The notes under the pieces are model-generated. The model worked only from the letters and a program-made list of their open reading frames with translations. It did no database searches and was not told the DNA's origin. Positions 33,902-42,934 of a stretch of DNA of 64,000 bases are shown here, one piece after another. Origin of the DNA: QHXQ01 sp045807745 (lineage in GTDB: Bacteria > Acidobacteriota > Blastocatellia > Pyrinomonadales > Pyrinomonadaceae); the NCBI GenBank assembly GCA_045807745.1, contig JBJMGT010000015.1, positions 372,001 through 436,000 on the forward strand. Direction: 5' to 3'. A program made the translations under genes and the position numbers. How positions within the stretch are numbered: the stretch's first letter is position 1; the number at the start of each line of letters is the position of its first letter.

Positions 33902-35266
33902 TCATCTCTTTTCATTTGCACTTTGCGTGGTTGCTTTGTTAAGGACGGGTGCGCCGATGGCTGACCATACGTCGGTAGCGCGCAGATACGCCGGCAGTTC
34001 GCGGCTCGTACTCATGACGAAACCCAAGCTTTGCCCGCGTCCCAGATTACCGTGCGTGGCTTGCAGGAAGGCGACGAAGTCGAGCGCCATGCTCCCTGAA
34101 TAGTAGCCGTCGGCGAAGTTGACTAACACGTTGGCGCGATTGCGCACAAGTTTTGTCGCACCCATAAAGACGCGGCGCACCACGTCGGGCTGTGGGCCGG
34201 GACACGTCGCGGTAAACCAATCACCGTCGGCGATGAAACCGTCCGTGTCAACCTTGCCCTGCGAGCGCAGCATATTTACTGTCTCATTGAGCGTGAGCGG
34301 ATCGCCCTTGAGCGCGCGATAGCGAAAGCTTTCGCCGCGCTGTTCAAGTACAGCCTCGCCGTCGCGCCCGACAACGTAGACAACACCGTCTTGTTCATAC
34401 ACGGCGAACTCAACGCCGCGCACCTGCGCCAGCACTTCGGCCAGCCGCCGCTCGTTCTCTTCCTTCGTCCAAAACTCCGCGCTGCCGACCAAGCCGAACT
34501 GCGGCAGCACTACGCTGCGCCCGTCACGCACGCGTCCCTCGCGCCGGAAGCCTGCCCGCTTAAGCGCGTCCTTCAACGGCGCACGATGGAACGCGCGGAA
34601 GTCGTTACCATGATCCGAGAAGATCGTAACCTCGACCTGTTCTCCGCTCTCGTGGATCAACTCTGCGACCGTATCGTCAAGGCGAGCGAGAAAGCTGCGG
34701 AGCATGCGTTCGCCGCCTAGGTGCGCCAGCGTATCGGACGCGCCCGTATAGGCGAAGAAGACCGGCCCGCGTGCGGTGCGAAATTTCTGACGCAGGCGGA
34801 CGAGATCGGTTAAGGCTTCGAGATAGGTGGAGAACGGCGGGGCCGCGTAACCGAGTCCGCTTTTGAGCGCGGATGGGTGATAGTCGAATAGGTCGCGGAA
34901 CGTCCCAGCGACAAAACGATCTTGGCGAAAGCGATCCAGCACGCCGCCACGCATCTTGTTCGCCGTTACGTCGAAATAGCTGTCTTCATAACCGGGCGGC
35001 TCACCCGCCCCTGACGAATGCAGGATTTGGCTCAGCGACACGTCGGTCAGAGTTGGGAACGGCGCGATCATGCGTGCGGGTTGACGGAAATATTTATAGT
35101 GCCCTTCCGCTTTCATCTTTTCGATGGTGGCGAAGCCCACGCCGTCCACACAGATGATGAGATGTTTGCGCGGTGGCGCGGACTGCGCATTAACCAAAGG
35201 CGCACAGGAGCAGAGAGCGCTGAACAGGATGACGAGATGACGAAAGGCGATTAGGGTTCGATGCAC
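33902..35266 (-). CDS. Secreted alkaline-phosphatase/phosphodiesterase superfamily protein
   Basis: 454 residues. Signal peptide about 1-28 (LVILFSALCSCAPLVNAQ). Alkaline phosphatase superfamily features: LIICVDGVGFATIEKM (metal Asp), APFPTLTDVSLSQ with the Thr nucleophile region, FAYTGASDTLAHLGG with Asp/His metal ligands, and FSDHGNDF. This resembles type I phosphodiesterase/nucleotide pyrophosphatases. Acts outside the cytoplasm on a phosphodiester or sulfate ester; substrate unknown. Monocistronic, 109 bp from the O-methyltransferase start. Confidence 0.85.
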   Translation of the reverse strand: MHRTLIAFRHLVILFSALCSCAPLVNAQSAPPRKHLIICVDGVGFATIEKMKAEGHYKYFRQPARMIAPFPTLTDVSLSQILHSSGAGEPPGYEDSYFDVTANKMRGGVLDRFRQDRFVAGTFRDLFDYHPSALKSGLGYAAPPFSTYLEALTDLVRLRQKFRTARGPVFFAYTGASDTLAHLGGERMLRSFLARLDDTVAELIHESGEQVEVTIFSDHGNDFRAFHRAPLKDALKRAGFRREGRVRDGRSVVLPQFGLVGSAEFWTKEENERRLAEVLAQVRGVEFAVYEQDGVVYVVGRDGEAVLEQRGESFRYRALKGDPLTLNETVNMLRSQGKVDTDGFIADGDWFTATCPGPQPDVVRRVFMGATKLVRNRANVLVNFADGYYSGSMALDFVAFLQATHGNLGRGQSLGFVMSTSRELPAYLRATDVWSAIGAPVLNKATTQSANEKR

Positions 35267-35385
35267 AACGATACCTGCCGGATGATTTGAGCTTGGCGCA
35301 AACGCGCGCGAGTATCTCTACTGCAAGAGGTGTACCGACAGTGTTGGTGGATTATCTTGTGTTGAGTGTGAAGTAAGTCAAAGCT

Positions 35386-35475
35386 CACCGCAGAGACGCA
35401 GAGGGCGCAGAGGGGGCGCAGAGAACAGCAGGCAAGTCTCTGCGCCATCTTTGCGTCCTCTACGTCTCTGCGGTG
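35386..35475. repeat. Intergenic inverted repeat with GACGCAGAGG-type units
   Basis: Arms 35386-35423 and 35438-35475 are near-perfect reverse complements built from tandem CGCAGAG-containing units of about 9-11 bases (ACGCAGAGG, GCGCAGAGG). It lies between the phosphodiesterase-like gene and the response-regulator gene. A related, shorter element lies at 56111-56183. Confidence 0.85.
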
Positions 35476-35524
35476 AATCCGGCAAGCCGACGCTACAGGT
35501 AGGTTTGGAGCTAACTATATTCCG

Positions 35525-37006
35525 TCAGTTGTCGGAATTATCTTGCGCCGGCTCGTCGCCGGCGACAGCGACATAGCGCCGCGCCAGACCGAGTTCGCGC
35601 AGCTTGTGTTGGAGTGACTGGCGATGCATGCCAAGGATCGCAGCGGCGCGCGTGACGTTGCCGCCCGTCTCTTCCAGACAGCGCGCGATATAGCGCCGCT
35701 CGAACTCGCGTCGGTCGTTGCGGAAATCGGCCGTGAAGGGCACGCCCAGTTGTTGCCCCGCGACCTCGTCACTCATGCGCGGCTGTGTGTCAACGCTTGC
35801 ACCACCCTTCAACTCGTCGGGCAGATCGTGCGCCGTCACCTCGTTGCCTTCCGCGAGGATGAGTGAGCGCTCGATGGCGTTGCGCAACTCGCGCACGTTG
35901 CCGGGCCAGCGATAATCGAGCAACTGGCGCAACGCCGAGGGCGTGAGTCGCCGTTCGGGCAGCTTGTAACGCTCGGCCGTCTGCCGCATGAACGACTCGG
36001 CCAACTCAGCAATGTCTTCACGTCGTTCGCGCAAAGGCGCAAGCTCGATGGTGACGACGCGCAGACGATAGAAGAGGTCGGCGCGGAAGTTGCCCTGCTC
36101 GATCTCTTGTTCGAGCGCGCGGTGCGTGGCACTCACGATCCGCACGTCCACAGGGATCGATTCGTTCCCGCCCAGCCGCTCGATGCGCCGTTCTTCGAGC
36201 GCGCGCAAGAGTTTCGCTTGCACGGTCGCGCTCATGTCGCCGATCTCGTCGAGGAACAGTGTGCCGCCGTCGGCTTGTTCAAATTTGCCGCGCCGGCGGG
36301 CCGCTGCGCCTGTAAATGCGCCCTTTTCGTGCCCAAACAGTTCGGATTCGATCAACTCTGAAGGCAAGGCGGCGCAGTTGACGGCGACGAACGCGCCGCG
36401 CCTGCGCGTGCTGCTGCGCTCGTGTATCTCACGCGCGACGAGTTCCTTGCCCGTGCCCGATTCGCCGCGCACGAGCACGGTCGCGTCCGTCTCAGCGACC
36501 TTGTCTATGAGCGCATGTACGCGCCGGATCGCTTCGGACTTACCGATGAGCGAGCCGCGCGCCGCGCCTTCCAGGGCAATCTGTTGGCGTAGGGTTTCAT
36601 TCTCGCGGCGTAGGCGCACGGTCTCCAGTGCGTTCTTGACGACGAGCCGCAGGTCGTCAACTTCAAACGGCTTGGGCAAGTAATCATAAGCGCCGGCCTT
36701 GATCGCTTCGACCGCCATACGTTCAGAGCCATGCGCGGTGATGAGGATGACGAGCGGCGCGGTTTCCGGTTGTGCTTGCAGCTCGCGCAGGAATTCAAGC
36801 CCGCTCTGCCCCGGTAGATTCACGTCGAGCAAGAGCAGGTCGGGCAGGCGCTCGTGCATATGAGCGCGGGCCGCCGCCACACTGCCTGCTTCCGCTATGT
36901 CATAGCCGAATGTGTTCAGCGCGCGGCGCACGCCGTAACGCGCGGCCTCTTCGTCATCCACGATGAGGACGCGCAAAGTTTTTGCTGCTCTGTTTTGCTC
37001 CGTCAT
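35525..37006 (-). CDS. NtrC-family sigma-54-dependent response regulator
   Basis: 493 residues. Receiver domain about 10-125 (VLIVDDEEAARYG, LLLLDVNLPG phospho-Asp, ITAHGS, PKPFEV). AAA+ domain about 155-385 with Walker A GESGTGKE, ELFGHEKGAFTGA (sigma-54 contact loop), Walker B GGTLFLDEIGD and RWPGNVRELRNAIE. C-terminal Fis-type helix-turn-helix about 445-475 (GGNVTRAAAILGMHRQSLQHKL). Activates sigma-54 promoters on phosphorylation. It lies 24 bp after the membrane histidine kinase gene and is very likely its partner. Confidence 0.95.
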   Translation of the reverse strand: MTEQNRAAKTLRVLIVDDEEAARYGVRRALNTFGYDIAEAGSVAAARAHMHERLPDLLLLDVNLPGQSGLEFLRELQAQPETAPLVILITAHGSERMAVEAIKAGAYDYLPKPFEVDDLRLVVKNALETVRLRRENETLRQQIALEGAARGSLIGKSEAIRRVHALIDKVAETDATVLVRGESGTGKELVAREIHERSSTRRRGAFVAVNCAALPSELIESELFGHEKGAFTGAAARRRGKFEQADGGTLFLDEIGDMSATVQAKLLRALEERRIERLGGNESIPVDVRIVSATHRALEQEIEQGNFRADLFYRLRVVTIELAPLRERREDIAELAESFMRQTAERYKLPERRLTPSALRQLLDYRWPGNVRELRNAIERSLILAEGNEVTAHDLPDELKGGASVDTQPRMSDEVAGQQLGVPFTADFRNDRREFERRYIARCLEETGGNVTRAAAILGMHRQSLQHKLRELGLARRYVAVAGDEPAQDNSDN

Positions 37007-37030
37007 TAGTTTTGGTTCGACTGTGTAGGC

Positions 37031-39232
37031 TTAACTTTCAATCGTCACATTAGACACACTATGCAAATCTCCGGCCACAAGTGTGCGCGGCAGTCTCAAT
37101 TCAAACCGCGCCCCTGTCGTCGGCTGTTGCCGCGCGAGTTGTGCGCTGCCACCCGCCTCTGCCATGCGCTTGCGCACGATGGCGAGGCCCAACCCTGTCC
37201 CGCGTTGCCGGGTGGTGAAGAATGGCTCCCAGATGCGCTGGCGCAACTCGGCGGGCACGCCTGCGCCGCCGTCCGTGACGGCAAAAATTAGTTCGTCGTG
37301 CTCTTCATTTACTTCTATGCGGACGCGCTCGCCCGCGGGTGTGGCCTGTAGCGCGTTGAGGATCAGATTAGTGAGTGCGTCGCGCACGGCGGTCGCTTGT
37401 GCGCCGTTGAGCATGGCTTGCGTGTTAATGTGCGTGTCAAACTTGATCGAGTGCGCGCGGGCATCGGCGCGCAAGAGTTCGACGAGGGCGCGCGTGAGTT
37501 CGTCGGCGCGCATGGGCGAGCCGGCGGGCGGTGCGTGCCGCGCGAAGCTGAGCAGTTGCGTGACGCTCCGGCTCAGCCGGTCGGTTTCGCCGACGATCAA
37601 CTCAAGGTCGCGGCCGTACTCGCCCATCACCTGCTCGTCCTCACGCATCACCTGCGCGATTGATTTGATGGCCGAGAGCGGATTTTTCACTTCATGAGCC
37701 ACGGCCGCCGCCATCTGCCCGAGCGCCGCCAGTCGCTCGCCCTGTGCGAGCTTGCGTTCGAGCAGGACGTTCTCTTCGACAAGGCGCGCGTCCTCGACCG
37801 CGATGGCCACTTGGCCCGCGAGCACTGCGAGCACCGCGCGCACTTCGGGCGTCAGGGCGGCGCGCGCAGCGTCGATCAACATCAAGCCGCAGACCTGCTC
37901 CTCACGTCGCAGTGTGTAAGCCAACTCGAAACCGTGCGCACGTAATTCCGGTGTGCCCTCCACCTCACCGTCTTGCTGATGAGCTAACGCATACACACGC
38001 CCGATCCAATCAGATGCGAGCGAGCCATTGCTACCAATGTTCTCAACGACACGAGCAGCTCCCTGCTCAGCTTGCAACACGCCCTCCGGCTCACTCGCAA
38101 ACGGAAATGCTGACGCATTTCCTCCAGCGTTATCGGACGCTAGGGCATGCGCGTCAAGGAGTTGAAAGCTGACGCGGCGCAGACCCAGTTCGTGCGCTGT
38201 GCGCTCTTCGATGAAGCGCAGGAGTTCGGGCAGTTGCGGATAGCGGCGCGACTGTGTGCCGATGCGCGTTACGACTTCGCGGTAGAGCGCGGCCTCGCGC
38301 GCAAACAGTTGTTGAAAACGTTTCTCAAGCCACGCGCGCAAAGGCGCGGCGGAGAGCGCGAACGCGAGAATCAGTAGCGCCTCGACCGCGCCCGCGCGCA
38401 GCCCGTAGCGCCCCGTCACCCATGTCTCGATGGTACGTATGCCGTAGAGGTAGACGACGAGGATGACGACGGCGAAGGAGGCCGCGACCAGACTCTCTTT
38501 GATGATTAGCTCAAGATAGCGGTAGCGATAGACGTGATAAGCGATCAGCGCCGTCGGCAGGAGCGAGCCGAGATTGCCGAGCGTCTGCAAGTAGTCCTTC
38601 AACACGCTGTCGCGCCCGACGCCGAGGGCGAAGACTGATAGCAGCAAGGCTGCGATGATCAGGAACGAGCCGGCGAGCGTTGCCATCAAACGACGCTCGC
38701 CCGGCGTCTGAGACGCGCGCGCTATCAGTATGTCCGTGCCGGCGATCAGACACAGCACGTAGGTTGCCCACAAGCCGAATGGCAAGACAAAGAATGATAA
38801 CTTTTCCAGCATCGGCGCGTATGCGCCCGACCAGATGTGCGGAACCGCGACGACGAGAAAGAGCGCGGGAATGTACGAGAGAAAAACGCGTACGCGCTCG
38901 AAGCGTGTGAGTGGTCGTTCGCGCAAGTTGGCCCAGAGATGCAGATGCACGTGGAGCAGGAAGGAATAGGCTAAGGTGATCGACGTGACGGCGACCGAAT
39001 CGGCCACGCGCAGCAGCCAGACCCAGCGCGCCGTGTCCAAGCCCAGCAGCGCGCGCAACACGAGCACGAGGTTGCTCATGTTCCACAGCCCGATGCTCAC
39101 AGCTAACGCTTGCAGCACGCGCTCCTGCGGTGCGAGCGTGCGCCGCTGCCGCGCCAATAAGACGCTTAGCCACAGAGGCAGCGCCGCCCCAAGGCTGTAG
39201 CCGATCAACTGGATGATTTCGAGCAGCGACAT
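37031..39232 (-). CDS. Membrane sensor histidine kinase with GAF domain
   Basis: 733 residues. About eight or nine membrane spans in the first ~310 residues, a coil, a GAF-like domain (about 335-480, ELLRFIEERTAHELGLRRVSF ... EVRAVLAVLAGQVAIAVEDA), HisKA with the phospho-His in AVAHEVKNPLSAIKSI, and HATPase with NLILNALQATP (N box), VTDGGAGVP (G1), WEPFFTTRQRGTGLGL (F/G2). Resembles PrsK/NtrB-like kinases that sense through the membrane or GAF region. Operon with the NtrC-type regulator downstream. Confidence 0.93.
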   Translation of the reverse strand: MSLLEIIQLIGYSLGAALPLWLSVLLARQRRTLAPQERVLQALAVSIGLWNMSNLVLVLRALLGLDTARWVWLLRVADSVAVTSITLAYSFLLHVHLHLWANLRERPLTRFERVRVFLSYIPALFLVVAVPHIWSGAYAPMLEKLSFFVLPFGLWATYVLCLIAGTDILIARASQTPGERRLMATLAGSFLIIAALLLSVFALGVGRDSVLKDYLQTLGNLGSLLPTALIAYHVYRYRYLELIIKESLVAASFAVVILVVYLYGIRTIETWVTGRYGLRAGAVEALLILAFALSAAPLRAWLEKRFQQLFAREAALYREVVTRIGTQSRRYPQLPELLRFIEERTAHELGLRRVSFQLLDAHALASDNAGGNASAFPFASEPEGVLQAEQGAARVVENIGSNGSLASDWIGRVYALAHQQDGEVEGTPELRAHGFELAYTLRREEQVCGLMLIDAARAALTPEVRAVLAVLAGQVAIAVEDARLVEENVLLERKLAQGERLAALGQMAAAVAHEVKNPLSAIKSIAQVMREDEQVMGEYGRDLELIVGETDRLSRSVTQLLSFARHAPPAGSPMRADELTRALVELLRADARAHSIKFDTHINTQAMLNGAQATAVRDALTNLILNALQATPAGERVRIEVNEEHDELIFAVTDGGAGVPAELRQRIWEPFFTTRQRGTGLGLAIVRKRMAEAGGSAQLARQQPTTGARFELRLPRTLVAGDLHSVSNVTIES

Positions 39233-39238
39233 AAAAAC

Positions 39239-39308
39239 AGTGACAAGTGACGAGTGACGAGTGACGAGTCAAAAGCATTCTAACTCGTCACTTGTCACTC
39301 GTCACTCG
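39239..39308. repeat. Heptad-repeat hairpin, GTGACGA family
   Basis: Left arm has four tandem GTGACRA heptamers (to 39269); the right arm (39283-39308) carries their reverse complements; loop of ~13 nt. It fills the gap between the histidine kinase start and the OmpA-family stop. Same family as 57501-57564 and 62306-62382. Confidence 0.9.
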
Positions 39309-39317
39309 CCCCTGCTG

Positions 39318-40901
39318 TCATTGCGACGAGGCAGTGCTCGATTGATTGAGCGGGATGAGCGTGATCTCTGTGCGGCGGTTGCGGAGCCGGCCCGTGGGCG
39401 TGGTGTTGGGCGCAAGCGGATTGTCCGCGCCGAGACCGTTCGATTGAATGCGCGCGCCTTCGACGCCGGCCGAGACCAGCCGCCCGGCTAGTGCTTCGGC
39501 GCGAGCCTGCGTGAGTTGGCGCAACGAGGCGTCGTCGCCGCGACTGTCCGTGTAGGCTTCAATGATCACTTTATAGTCGGGATTGTTGGCCAAGAGCGCC
39601 GCGAGCGGTTCAAGCGTCGAGGTGGCTTTGGCTGCGATCTCGGCGAGCCGTGCGCCCGTCCAGATCGATTCAGGCAGGACGAGCACGAGACCGCGGCTCG
39701 TATCGCGCACAGAACCAAAGCGGGCCAAGTTCTGCCGCAATGCTTCGGCGGCGGCGCGTTGCTCGGCGGTGCGTTGTTCCGCTTCCTTACGCGCTTGCTC
39801 GGCGGCGCGCTCGCCCTCGATCCGGGCCAGCCGCAACTTCGCATCGTCCGCTTCGGTGCGCACGGACTGTAGCTCGTCGCGCAGCCGCGCGATCTCGCTG
39901 CGCAGGTCGCGCACCTGCTGCGTGGCGTTCGCCAGATCGCGTTCAGACAATTCGCGCCCGTGCGTTTCACGTTCAAGCGCGGTCTTCAATTCGGCGATCT
40001 CGGCCGTGGCCGAATCGGCGTTCCGCTCCGCCTCTTGCACGGCACGGTCACGGCGGGCGATCTCTTCGCGGCGCAGGCGTGCGGCCTTGTGCTCTTGCGC
40101 GACCTCTTCGGCCTTGACGCCGAGGTCGATTGCGCGCCGGGCCGCGGCGTCCACCTCTTCGTCCGCCTGCTTCAAGCGCCATGCGTTCTCGGCTTCGGCG
40201 AGCTTGGCGGTTGCTTCTTGCAACTCGTTGGGTGCGTCCCTGTCCGCGCCCGCGTAACGTGCAAGGTTGATCGCTTGCCGCGCGCCGAGCAGCGAAGTGG
40301 GCGTGCGTATGAAATCCGCATCCGCGACTTCGGGCACGCGCGGGTCGTTAAAATAGTCGCTCGTGTTGCCGAGGTAACGCACGTTGACCGTAGCCACGTC
40401 CGCATCGCCGGGTTTCGTCGGCGGTAGATTTTCGAGCACAACCATGCGACTCGGGCCGCGGACGAGATAATGCGGCTCGGCCGTGACGATCAAGGCGAAG
40501 GTTTGCATTGGCGTCGTCACGTCCAATTTCGAGTCGATGAACTGACTGCCGCTGCGCTTGATCTCGCCGAGATTGTCGGCGCGCCCTTCGGGCGAGATGG
40601 CCCAGAGCACAAAGGTCGTATAGACGCCGCCCAACTCGCTGGCGCGCGGCAGATTATTGACACTCAACTCGACCCGTGTATTACGTCGCCCGGAACGCTT
40701 GACCTTGGCTTCGCCGCTCAAACGCGGCAGGCGCGTCGTGCCCCGGAAGCGCACCGTCACAGACTGATCGAGCGGATAGGTGATCGCCACCGTCTCGCGC
40801 GGGATGTCGGACTGACCCTGCACGAGCGCGGGCGCGAGCAAGAGGCTTAAGGTGAAGATTAGGAGAGCGGCGTAACGTGTGCTGGAGCGGAAACCAGTCA
40901 T
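39318..40901 (-). CDS. OmpA-family outer-membrane or periplasmic protein with coiled coil
   Basis: 527 residues. Signal peptide about 1-29 (LLIFTLSLLLAPALVQGQ). N-terminal beta domain (about 35-170) with FVLWAISPEGRADNLGEI and MQTFALIVTAEPHYLVRGPS; a long charged coiled coil (about 215-380); then an OmpA C-terminal peptidoglycan-binding domain (about 400-515) with IIEAYTDSRGDDASLRQLTQ, AEALAGRLVSAGV and RLRNRRTEI. The coiled coil may span the periplasm, tying an envelope component to peptidoglycan. Its stop lies 10 bp from the adjacent heptad hairpin. Confidence 0.9.
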   Translation of the reverse strand: MTGFRSSTRYAALLIFTLSLLLAPALVQGQSDIPRETVAITYPLDQSVTVRFRGTTRLPRLSGEAKVKRSGRRNTRVELSVNNLPRASELGGVYTTFVLWAISPEGRADNLGEIKRSGSQFIDSKLDVTTPMQTFALIVTAEPHYLVRGPSRMVVLENLPPTKPGDADVATVNVRYLGNTSDYFNDPRVPEVADADFIRTPTSLLGARQAINLARYAGADRDAPNELQEATAKLAEAENAWRLKQADEEVDAAARRAIDLGVKAEEVAQEHKAARLRREEIARRDRAVQEAERNADSATAEIAELKTALERETHGRELSERDLANATQQVRDLRSEIARLRDELQSVRTEADDAKLRLARIEGERAAEQARKEAEQRTAEQRAAAEALRQNLARFGSVRDTSRGLVLVLPESIWTGARLAEIAAKATSTLEPLAALLANNPDYKVIIEAYTDSRGDDASLRQLTQARAEALAGRLVSAGVEGARIQSNGLGADNPLAPNTTPTGRLRNRRTEITLIPLNQSSTASSQ

Positions 40902-41021
40902 AAAACTTTGCTCCTATGGTCTTGAATTTAAGTTATCTGCCCGCCGGGCCGCGGCATAGAAAACCGACTACGATTCTATTGATGCGCGGCTTCCGCCCCC
41001 AAGTTGCCGCGAAAAACAAGA

Positions 41022-41086
41022 ATGCAGGATGCAGGATGCAGGATGAATAAAAAACCGTTCTGTTTATCCTTCATCCTTCATCCTTT
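41022..41086. repeat. Heptad-repeat hairpin, GCAGGAT family
   Basis: Left arm: three GCAGGAT units in a row from 41024. Right arm: TTCATCC-type units (41070-41086). It lies downstream of the small membrane protein gene, whose last eight codons and stop are made of the right arm. Confidence 0.85.
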
Positions 41087-41240
41087 CGGCTGCTTGCCTG
41101 CCCCGGTGTTCGGCGATCCACTGCACCAGCGCAATCGATAAGGCGCAGAGCAACAGGATATGTATGAAGCCGCCCTTGCCGAGTATGAGACCGGCCAGCC
41201 AGACAATCAATAGCACGATGGCGATGACCCAGAGGCCCAC
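41064..41240 (-). CDS. Small lmo0937-family membrane protein
   Basis: 58 residues, GTG start at 41240 with CAGGAG nine bases upstream. The sequence begins GLWVIAIVLLIVWLAGLILG, then GGFIHILLLCALSIALV, the two-span pattern with the central GGFIHILL of lmo0937-type proteins, which are widespread and of unknown function, often stress-linked. The C-terminal residues (ERMKDEG) and stop are encoded by the heptad-repeat arm, i.e. the repeat has replaced the natural end. Small enough to be missed by length-filtered gene finders. Confidence 0.85.
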   Translation of the reverse strand: MGLWVIAIVLLIVWLAGLILGKGGFIHILLLCALSIALVQWIAEHRGRQAAERMKDEG

Positions 41241-41326
41241 TTAACTATCTCCTGCTGCACATTGATCGCGCACTCAGAGCAGGCGATCAATGTCGACTCA
41301 AGTCTCGGTCTAAGCCCACAGCTAAT

Positions 41327-42934
41327 TCATTGCGCGGCGACTTTCACGGCCGCGTCCGGCAGCCCCACTGCGCGCACGCCCGCATGCGCCAGATCGCCGC
41401 TGACGACGAGCGGGCGGGCCGCGCCTGTGCCGATAATCGTTAAAGAGCGGAGCGCCCCACCACCGGCATACGCAGTCTGACTGCCTTTTGGCTCGTCCAC
41501 CTGCCAGAGCAGCGTGCCGTCGCGCCCGTTGTAGCCGGCCGCGAATGCATGTTCCGAAGGCACGATCACGTCCAACACGCCATCGCCGTTCAGATCAACG
41601 AACGAGGACGAGTAGGCATCGCCCGCGCCTGCGGCCGACCAAGTGATTCGACCGGCAACGCCGATGACGACAATCTTGCCAGATTTCATCACCGCCACGA
41701 TTTCAGGCGTGCCATCGTGATCCAGATCGGCGGCCGCGAGCCGGCCGCGCGGGCCGTCGTCAGGCGTCGTGATCTTCCCCAACGGTTTTAAATCTTCGCC
41801 GTTGAGATACAGCAGACCGTGCTCTGTGCCAATGACGATGATTGCGCCGTTTGGGCCGATGAAGACGAGTGGCGGCGTAGTGAATGGCACGTCAAACTTG
41901 ACGGCGCGGTAGCGCGAGCCATCGACGCGACGCACGTCCAACATGCCGCTTGCGAGTGTGACGGCGACGCCCCGCTCCGCTCCGTACAAGTACGGAATGG
42001 GGCCGCCCACGAGTGCGCTGTCGAGCTTTTCTTTCGAGATGCCGTGTCCGTTGCGCGCGTCAATGAAATAGAGCGCCGGTTCGTCCGTCACGACGGCCAG
42101 TTCCGCCGCCACTTTGTCATTATCGAGATCACTGACTGCGCCGCTTAGCGCCGCGCCGGGCAAGGGCATACGCCACAACTCGCGCCCCGACTCACCTTCC
42201 AGCGCGCGTATGCCGCCGTCATACGCGACAACTACATTCGCTTTGTCGTTGTCGGTCAGCCGGACGACGATGGGCGTGAAAACGTTGGTCGGGCGCACGG
42301 GCGGATCATCTCGGCGCGCGTTCGGTTTGTACCGCGCCGTCCAGAGCGCCGAGCCGTTAACACCATCAAGCGCGAAGATCGAGCCGTCCGCGTTGACAGC
42401 CACTACGTCGGTTGCGCTTGCGCCGCGCAGCGGTGCGGGTTGTGGCCGCAAAACCTCGCCCGTGAACGCTTGCCAGCCGATGTCTGTGGGCGAACGCAGC
42501 ATAAGACTCGCGCCCGCGCCCGCGTTGTTAGTCAACACCACAGCTTCCGGCGTGGAATACTCCGCTGCCTCTTGCGCCGCCGGCGCGACCCGCCAGAAAA
42601 AGTTATCACCCGTCGGCAGTTCGACTTGGTACTCAAACCCGATGACCGCGCGATCAAACACTATGTCGCGGAAGTCGCGATCACGCGCCACCTGCAAACG
42701 ATAGCGTTCGACGCCGGCCCGGCCGCGCCAACGTATCATGGCGCGGCGCACGCCCTCTGTAGTCTGCGCCGGTTCAACTTTAACGGGCGTTGGTTGCGCG
42801 GGCGGCGGTTTAGTCGTCGTGGGTTTGCGCGGCGCGGCGGCGCGACGCTGGGCGAGTATGCTCGGTGCGAGCACAACAAGACTCAAAGCGGCGATTAGTA
42901 AAAGATGCGCTCTGCGGCGGGGGTTGGCGTTCAT
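41327..42934 (-). CDS. Secreted beta-propeller protein (FG-GAP/PQQ-like repeats)
   Basis: 535 residues. Signal peptide about 1-28 (LLLIAALSLVVLAPSILAQ), Pro/Thr-rich linker, a fibronectin-III-like segment (about 65-135, IRWRGRAGVERYRLQVARD ... NFFWRVAP), then a beta-propeller (about 150-520) with PQQ-like units (VVAVNADGSIFALDGVNGSA, VVVAYDGGIRALEGESG) and FG-GAP units (AAADLDHDGTPEIV, FVDLNGDGVLDVIV) with calcium-binding DxDxDG loops. Ligand unknown. The start overlaps the response-regulator stop in ATGA, so the two are translationally coupled. Confidence 0.85.
   Translation of the reverse strand: MNANPRRRAHLLLIAALSLVVLAPSILAQRRAAAPRKPTTTKPPPAQPTPVKVEPAQTTEGVRRAMIRWRGRAGVERYRLQVARDRDFRDIVFDRAVIGFEYQVELPTGDNFFWRVAPAAQEAAEYSTPEAVVLTNNAGAGASLMLRSPTDIGWQAFTGEVLRPQPAPLRGASATDVVAVNADGSIFALDGVNGSALWTARYKPNARRDDPPVRPTNVFTPIVVRLTDNDKANVVVAYDGGIRALEGESGRELWRMPLPGAALSGAVSDLDNDKVAAELAVVTDEPALYFIDARNGHGISKEKLDSALVGGPIPYLYGAERGVAVTLASGMLDVRRVDGSRYRAVKFDVPFTTPPLVFIGPNGAIIVIGTEHGLLYLNGEDLKPLGKITTPDDGPRGRLAAADLDHDGTPEIVAVMKSGKIVVIGVAGRITWSAAGAGDAYSSSFVDLNGDGVLDVIVPSEHAFAAGYNGRDGTLLWQVDEPKGSQTAYAGGGALRSLTIIGTGAARPLVVSGDLAHAGVRAVGLPDAAVKVAAQ

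Noticed and set aside
39583..40427. Overlapping plus-strand ORFs opposite the OmpA-family gene
   Set aside because: Low-complexity Arg/Ala/Ser translations caused by the coiled-coil coding DNA of the minus strand.
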